DNA of 11,515 nt from an uncultured bacterium (lineage in GTDB: Bacteria; Vulcanimicrobiota; Xenobia; Xenobiales; Xenobiaceae). The notes beneath the pieces were generated by a model, which saw only the letters and a list, made by a program, of their open reading frames with translations, ran no database searches and was not told where the DNA came from. Location: NCBI GenBank assembly GCA_934644775.1, contig CAKUDB010000032.1, positions 1 through 11,515 of the forward strand, in the 5' to 3' direction. Shown piece after piece: positions 7,694 to 11,515 of this stretch (positions are counted from its first letter, which is position 1; every line of letters starts with the position of its first letter). Position numbers and translations under genes: made by a program.

Positions 7694-8977
7694 CTACTTA
7701 GCCTCTTTAGGCTCGGCTTTCTTCTCTTCTTTGTCTTCTACTTCTTTATAGATCAAAGTAGGCTCGGCTTTCTTCTCGATTACCTCTTCGGTAACGATAC
7801 ATTTTTGCACATTTTCTACCGAGGGAATCTCAAACATGACGTCCAGAATAGCCTCTTCAATAATACTGCGCAAAGCTCGAGCTCCAGTCTTACGCTCTTC
7901 GGCCTCTTTGGCCACCCGCTCGATAGCTTCTTTGGTGAAAACTAATTCCACTCCATCCATACTGAACATGCGCTGATATTGCTTAATTAAAGCATTTTTG
8001 GGCTCGGTAAGTACTCTAACTAAAGCCGTTTCGTCTAAAGCGTTGAGAGTAACGACAATAGGCATACGACCGACAAATTCGGGAATAAGTCCGTACTTAA
8101 GCAAATCTTCGGGCATAACTTGAGCTAAAAGCTCGCCCACATCACGTTTACTCTTACTTTCGATATTGGCTCTAAAGCCCATCGATTGAGAACTGACGCG
8201 CTGCTCAATAATATCTTCCAAACCTTCGAAAGCACCGCCACAAATAAATAAGACATTATTGGTGTCGATCTGAATGCACTCTTGGTGGGGATGTTTGCGA
8301 CCGCCCTGGGGAGGAACGCTAGCTACAGTACCTTCGACGATTTTCAAAAGGGCTTGTTGGACGCCTTCACCACTAACGTCACGAGTAATAGAAACATTTT
8401 CCGACTTACGGGTAATCTTATCGATTTCGTCTACATAGACGATACCTTTTTCCGCTTTTTCAATATCGTAATCGGCAGCTTGGATAAGCTTCAAAAGGAT
8501 ATTTTCCACATCTTCGCCCACATAGCCAGCTTCGGTAAGGGAGGTAGCATCGGCTAAAGCGATAGGCACTTTGAGAATTTTGGCTAAAGTGCTGGCCAAG
8601 TAAGTTTTACCACAACCGGTAGGGCCGATAATTAAAACGTTACTCTTTTGCAACTCTACGTCATCATCTTTACCATTATTGTTCATATTGATCCGCTTAT
8701 AATGATTGTAAACGGCTACAGCCAAGATCTTTTTAGCCTTTTCCTGACCGATAACGTAGCGGTTGAGAATATCCATAATCTCTTTAGGCTTAGGCAATTT
8801 GCCATCACCTTCGGCTTCATCTCTGCTCAACTCTTCGGCGATAATATCCTTGCACATATCTACGCAATCAGAGCAAATATACACGCCGGGACCGGCAATC
8901 ATACGGCGCACTTGCTCTTGCTTTTTGCCACAGAATGAGCAAGTAAAACTTTGTTTATCATCGCCGAATCGAAACAT
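7694..8977 (-). CDS. clpX: ATP-dependent Clp protease ATP-binding subunit ClpX
   Basis: The AAA+ unfoldase that recognises tagged substrates, unfolds them and threads them into ClpP in the cytoplasm. It has 427 residues, near the family norm. The N-terminal zinc-binding domain has C13, C16, C35 and C38. The AAA+ module shows Walker A GPTGCGKT (118-125), pore loop GYVG (151-154), Walker B VYVDEID (180-186), the RKH pore loop (227-229), EFVGR (300-304) and sensor 2 GARAL (365-369). The ClpP-docking loop reads MGF (266-268) where IGF is usual, a conservative change. After the C-terminal domain is a tail of about 30 mostly Lys/Glu/Ala residues with repeated KKAEP. The ATG at 8975-8977 follows a perfect AGGAGG (8983-8988). 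It lies 57 bp downstream of clpP, in the common tig-clpP-clpX order. A 5-bp hairpin (8997-9014) sits just upstream of the ribosome binding site. Confidence 0.98.
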   Translation of the reverse strand: MFRFGDDKQSFTCSFCGKKQEQVRRMIAGPGVYICSDCVDMCKDIIAEELSRDEAEGDGKLPKPKEIMDILNRYVIGQEKAKKILAVAVYNHYKRINMNNNGKDDDVELQKSNVLIIGPTGCGKTYLASTLAKILKVPIALADATSLTEAGYVGEDVENILLKLIQAADYDIEKAEKGIVYVDEIDKITRKSENVSITRDVSGEGVQQALLKIVEGTVASVPPQGGRKHPHQECIQIDTNNVLFICGGAFEGLEDIIEQRVSSQSMGFRANIESKSKRDVGELLAQVMPEDLLKYGLIPEFVGRMPIVVTLNALDETALVRVLTEPKNALIKQYQRMFSMDGVELVFTKEAIERVAKEAEERKTGARALRSIIEEAILDVMFEIPSVENVQKCIVTEEVIEKKAEPTLIYKEVEDKEEKKAEPKEAK

Positions 8978-9034
8978 ATTGTCCTCCTGGAGTTGTTCCC
9001 CCTCGATATGGGGAGTGGAATCTGAAAAAATGGC

Positions 9035-9667
9035 CTAGCCCCTGGCTTCTTTGGTAATTACTTTATCGATTAGACCGTAAGCCATAGCTTCTTCGGCGCT
9101 CATATAATGATCGCGCTCAGTATCGCGAGCTATCTCTTCCAAAGTTTTTCCGGTATGGCGAGCCAAAATACCGTTGGTATCTTTACGTAAGCGCAAAATC
9201 TCCCGAGCGTGAATATCAATATCGGTAGCTTGACCGCCGATACCTTGGATCCAAGGCTGGTGGATCATAATGCGCGAGTAAGGTAAAGAATAACGCTTAC
9301 CTTGGGCACCTCCAGCCAAGATAACAGCCGCTGCACTAGCGGCCATACCGATACAAATAGTAGAAACGTCGGGTTTAATAAGCTGCATACAATCATAAAT
9401 AGCCAGGCCGGCCGTAACTGAACCGCCGGGACTGTTAATATAGACGTCGATATCTTTATCGGGGTCTTCCTGCTCTAAGAAAAGCAACTGAGCGATTATA
9501 AGGTTACTGGTAGCGTCGCTAACTTCACTTCCTAAAAAGAGAATACGATTTTTTAAAAGTCGGGAATAAATATCGTAAGAACGTTCTCCCCTGGCCGTTT
9601 GCTCGATAACCATGGGAATTAAACTACTAAGCATATCCGAATTGTGGTATTTATTAGAAAAACTCAT
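9035..9667 (-). CDS. clpP: ATP-dependent Clp protease proteolytic subunit ClpP
   Basis: A serine peptidase (family S14) that assembles into a two-ring tetradecamer and degrades substrates fed in by ClpX. I start at the ATG at 9665-9667, giving 210 residues; the start MSFSNKYHNSDM matches the MSYSGERDNF-type start of E. coli ClpP. The catalytic triad is complete at the expected places: S111 in GMAASAAA, H136 in MIHQP and D186 in ERDHYMSAEE. YINSPGG, the oligomer handle GQATDIDIHA and EAMAYGLID are also present. The frame stays open upstream to a GTG at 9745, which would add 26 partly hydrophobic residues, but that start has no good ribosome binding site and the addition is atypical. The chosen ATG has only a weak purine-rich AAGAGAATAAGA before it. 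The gene lies between tig and clpX. Confidence 0.97.
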   Translation of the reverse strand: MSFSNKYHNSDMLSSLIPMVIEQTARGERSYDIYSRLLKNRILFLGSEVSDATSNLIIAQLLFLEQEDPDKDIDVYINSPGGSVTAGLAIYDCMQLIKPDVSTICIGMAASAAAVILAGGAQGKRYSLPYSRIMIHQPWIQGIGGQATDIDIHAREILRLRKDTNGILARHTGKTLEEIARDTERDHYMSAEEAMAYGLIDKVITKEARG

Positions 9668-9774
9668 TCTTATTCTCTTTTCCTTAAAAACGAAGAAAGG
9701 CGCCCTCAAAGCAAGCGCTATACCATAAACGACATCGCGCAGCACTTACTCTGGAGCGCCTAACTTTTCATATC

Positions 9775-9805
9775 AATCTGATTTTTCCCCCCAAAAAATC
9801 AAATT
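9775..9805 (-). other. A/T-rich hairpin with six-G loop between tig and clpP
   Basis: On the minus strand AATTTGATTTTT (9794-9805) pairs over 12 bp (one G-U) with AAAAATCAGATT (9775-9786), leaving a loop of T plus six G. On the plus strand the same position would be a C-A mismatch, so the structure suits the tig-clpP transcript better. No T tract follows, and the stem is too A/T-rich for a standard terminator. It begins 20 bp after the tig stop codon. It might affect mRNA processing or stability. Confidence 0.4.
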
Positions 9806-9825
9806 CAGTCTCATAAAGAGAAAAA

Positions 9826-11259
9826 TTATTCAGCTTTGTCGGCCTTTACATCCTCAGATTTAACTTCAGCTTCGTCTTTTTTAGCTTCGTCTTGCTTAGC
9901 TTCTTCGGCTACCTTTTGGGCAGCTTCTTCGGCGGCCCGCTCTTCGGGAGTCTTGGGAGCTACGTATGTCACCTTAGCTGTATCTACTAAGTGCTGAGTT
10001 ACCTTGTCGCGCAGGATGCTATAGTGCAGTACACCCAGAGAACCAGCCTGCTCCATCTGACGCCTCAAGGAAGCGGAAGTCTTGCGAACGCGAGCAGCTT
10101 CTTCGTCGATAACTTTGTTAATATCTTCGTCGTCTACCTTAATATTGAGCAAACGAGCCAAGTTCTTAACTAAGATCTCTAAGCGAGCTTCACCAAAGCC
10201 CATTAAACCGACGTGCTTTTGCCAATCTTCGAGACTGCGTCCCTGGGCCTTAAGCATATCTTCCAACTTGCGACCTTCGGCATGTAGACTGTTCAAAACT
10301 CTGCTGTCGAAGATTCTGGCATGGTACTTGACCAAACCTGGAGGAACCATCTCGGTGGGCACTTGGCTGGCGATCTTGTAGTACACCTTCTCGGCGATAC
10401 CCTGATCGGCGTCGCGCTGAATGCGCTCTTTCATCAACTTCATGATGTCTTGGCGCAAATCTTCGAGCTTATCAAACTGGCCGCCGGAGATCTCTTTAAC
10501 AAATTCGTCATTTACTTCGGGGAGCACACGCTCTTTGATAGACTTAATGTGGAAGACGAAGTGGATCTTGTGGCCGGCTAAGGGAGACTTGTGATCGGCA
10601 GGGAACTCGGCGTCAAATTCTTTGCTTTCGCCAGGCTTGAGGCCGTAAAGGTTCTCTAAGAAACCGGGGATATAGTTGGCCGGAGAGAGCTCCATAGGGA
10701 AGTCTTTGGCTTGGCCATCTTTGACAGGCTCGCCGTTCTCAAAGCTTTCATAGTCGACAAAAGCGATGTCGTTAGCCTGGAGACCGCGATCTTTGACATC
10801 TTCCAAAGTGGCCCGACTGGCGCGAGTACGCTCGATAGCATTATCGACGTCTTCTTCAGTGGGCTCGTAACGCTCTTGCTCCACTTCTACACCTTCGAAG
10901 TCTTTAAGATCTATGGTAGGAAGAATTTCAAATTCGGAAGTGAAAGTAAGTTCTCCACCACGCTCGACAGCCACATTGGGGAATTGAGGAGTCGAAACAA
11001 ACTCGACATTTTCTTGAGCGGTAGCTGCATTAAAAGCACGAGGAATGACACTTTTCATAACGTCATCTCTAAGAAGCTCGTTGGGGATATATTTACGCCC
11101 CATATAGGCGGGCACTTTACCGCGACGGAAGCCGGGCAAAGAGAGCATTTTTAAAGCTTCCTTGAAAGCTTTGGCATAAGCTTGCTCGACGGTGTCGGCG
11201 TCTACGACCACTTCCATACTGCACTTAATGGGAGAGATCTTGGTGAGAGTAACCTTCAT
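9826..11259 (-). CDS. tig: Trigger factor, ribosome-associated chaperone / peptidyl-prolyl isomerase
   Basis: Binds near the ribosome exit tunnel and shields nascent chains; its FKBP-like domain can isomerise X-Pro bonds. It has 477 residues, longer than the usual 430-450 because of its tail. The N-terminal ribosome-binding domain carries the signature GFRRGKVP (43-50). The FKBP-like domain spans about 155-245 (NDIAFVDYE, PGFLENLYGLKPGE, FVFHIKSIKER). The helical C-terminal chaperone domain follows to about 430. The last 40 or so residues are a low-complexity Lys/Glu/Ala tail (APKTPEERAAEEAAQKVAEE onwards), probably disordered. The ATG at 11257-11259 follows a perfect AGGAGG (11265-11270). 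It is the first gene of tig-clpP-clpX; the 158-bp gap to clpP contains a hairpin but no clear terminator, so co-transcription is possible. Confidence 0.97.
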   Translation of the reverse strand: MKVTLTKISPIKCSMEVVVDADTVEQAYAKAFKEALKMLSLPGFRRGKVPAYMGRKYIPNELLRDDVMKSVIPRAFNAATAQENVEFVSTPQFPNVAVERGGELTFTSEFEILPTIDLKDFEGVEVEQERYEPTEEDVDNAIERTRASRATLEDVKDRGLQANDIAFVDYESFENGEPVKDGQAKDFPMELSPANYIPGFLENLYGLKPGESKEFDAEFPADHKSPLAGHKIHFVFHIKSIKERVLPEVNDEFVKEISGGQFDKLEDLRQDIMKLMKERIQRDADQGIAEKVYYKIASQVPTEMVPPGLVKYHARIFDSRVLNSLHAEGRKLEDMLKAQGRSLEDWQKHVGLMGFGEARLEILVKNLARLLNIKVDDEDINKVIDEEAARVRKTSASLRRQMEQAGSLGVLHYSILRDKVTQHLVDTAKVTYVAPKTPEERAAEEAAQKVAEEAKQDEAKKDEAEVKSEDVKADKAE

Positions 11260-11370
11260 TTTTTCCTCCTAGAAAATCTTAGGACTGGCGGCGTTAATTC
11301 GTCCACCCCAAAAAAAGCTATGGAGCCATAACTTAAAATTGGAGCCCGCGTCGCTAAGGTTCACACATAC

Positions 11371-11399
11371 ATTATGTTGTACGATATTCTTGTACAGAA
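11371..11399 (-). promoter_or_regulatory. Possible tig promoter with GTACAA direct repeat
   Basis: On the minus strand CATAAT (11371-11376) resembles a sigma-70 -10 box, but the hexamer 17 bp upstream (TTCTGT) is a poor -35. Two GTACAA copies (11377-11382 and 11390-11395) lie directly upstream with a 13-bp period and would overlap the promoter spacer as a possible operator. It sits just after the tRNA terminator and 111 bp before tig. This is a weak call. Confidence 0.25.
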
Positions 11400-11428
11400 A
11401 ACAAATAAAGACCACCTTTTCGGCGGCC
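11398..11428 (-). terminator. Intrinsic terminator of the tRNA-Gly transcript
   Basis: On the minus strand GGCCGCC (11422-11428), loop GAAAA, and GGTGGTC (11410-11416) form a 7-bp stem with two G-U pairs, directly followed by the T-rich TTTATTTGTTTT. It starts 11 bp after the encoded CCA of tRNA-Gly. This is the clearest intrinsic terminator in the window and implies that tig is transcribed mainly from its own promoter. Confidence 0.7.
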
Positions 11429-11439
11429 CCTACTCGTTG

Positions 11440-11514
11440 TGGAGCGGAAGAAGAGATTCGAACTCTCGACCCTTGCCTTGGCAAGGCAATGCTCTACCGC
11501 TGAGCTACTTCCGC
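11440..11514 (-). tRNA. tRNA-Gly (anticodon GCC)
   Basis: A complete cloverleaf on the minus strand. The acceptor stem GCGGAAG / CTTCCGC (5' end at 11514) has 7 bp. The D arm has stem GCTC/GAGC with loop AGCGGTA. The anticodon arm TTGCC-TTGCCAA-GGCAA has anticodon GCC, which reads GGC and GGT glycine codons. The T arm is GAGAG-TTCGAAT-CTCTT, closed by one G-U pair. The discriminator base is U, and the 3' CCA is encoded (11440-11442). The gene ends one base from the window edge, so its promoter and any neighbouring tRNA genes are not visible. Confidence 0.97.
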
Positions 11515-11515
11515 A

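Noticed and set aside
9668..9745. A 26-residue N-terminal extension of ClpP starting at GTG 9745
   Set aside because: The frame is open, but the GTG lacks a good ribosome binding site, and the ATG at 9665-9667 gives 210 residues with an N-terminus like that of known ClpP proteins.
10711..11154. Plus-strand open frame of about 147 codons inside tig
   Set aside because: It is antisense to a clear trigger factor gene and its translation shows no family features.
11306..11330. Terminator from TATG-GCTC-CATA followed by seven T upstream of tig (minus strand)
   Set aside because: The stem is only 4-5 weak base pairs, and a far better terminator follows the tRNA at 11398-11428.

Overview
The window is ordinary bacterial chromosome of moderate GC content (judged by eye, not computed). 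It carries housekeeping proteostasis genes next to cyclic-di-GMP and sensor-type signalling genes. I see no phage, transposon, CRISPR array or other mobile element. The host cannot be placed firmly. A Uup-like ABC-F ATPase, a tig-clpP-clpX cluster, a CCA-encoding tRNA gene, AGGAGG ribosome binding sites and GAF-linked GGDEF and HD-GYP proteins occur in several phyla.

Layout. Positions 1-186 are a GC-rich, repeat-bearing leader. Two plus-strand genes follow: an ABC-F ATPase (187-2127) and a GAF-GAF-GGDEF diguanylate cyclase (2263-4080). They converge with a long minus-strand series across only 40 bp. Read in transcription order from the right edge, that series is tRNA-Gly(GCC), tig, clpP, clpX, a membrane-anchored GAF-HD-GYP protein, an unrecognised 199-residue protein, and an exported TPR protein.

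How they work together. Trigger factor receives nascent chains at the ribosome exit. ClpP and ClpX form the ATP-dependent ClpXP protease. The ABC-F protein probably acts on the ribosome. The GGDEF protein has an intact active site and an intact product-inhibition site, so it should make c-di-GMP. The HD-GYP protein keeps the general fold motifs but has lost a conserved metal-binding His and changed another ligand, so its phosphodiesterase activity is doubtful. The tRNA has a convincing intrinsic terminator, so tig probably has its own promoter. A weaker terminator follows clpX. The 199-residue protein and the TPR protein lie 6 bp apart and are probably translated together.

The least ordinary points are the degenerate HD-GYP site, the uncharacterised 199-residue/TPR pair, a recurring T-run/G-run motif in gene leaders, an A/T hairpin with a six-G loop between tig and clpP, and the repeat-rich leader of the ABC-F gene. 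No clearly new multi-gene system is visible.
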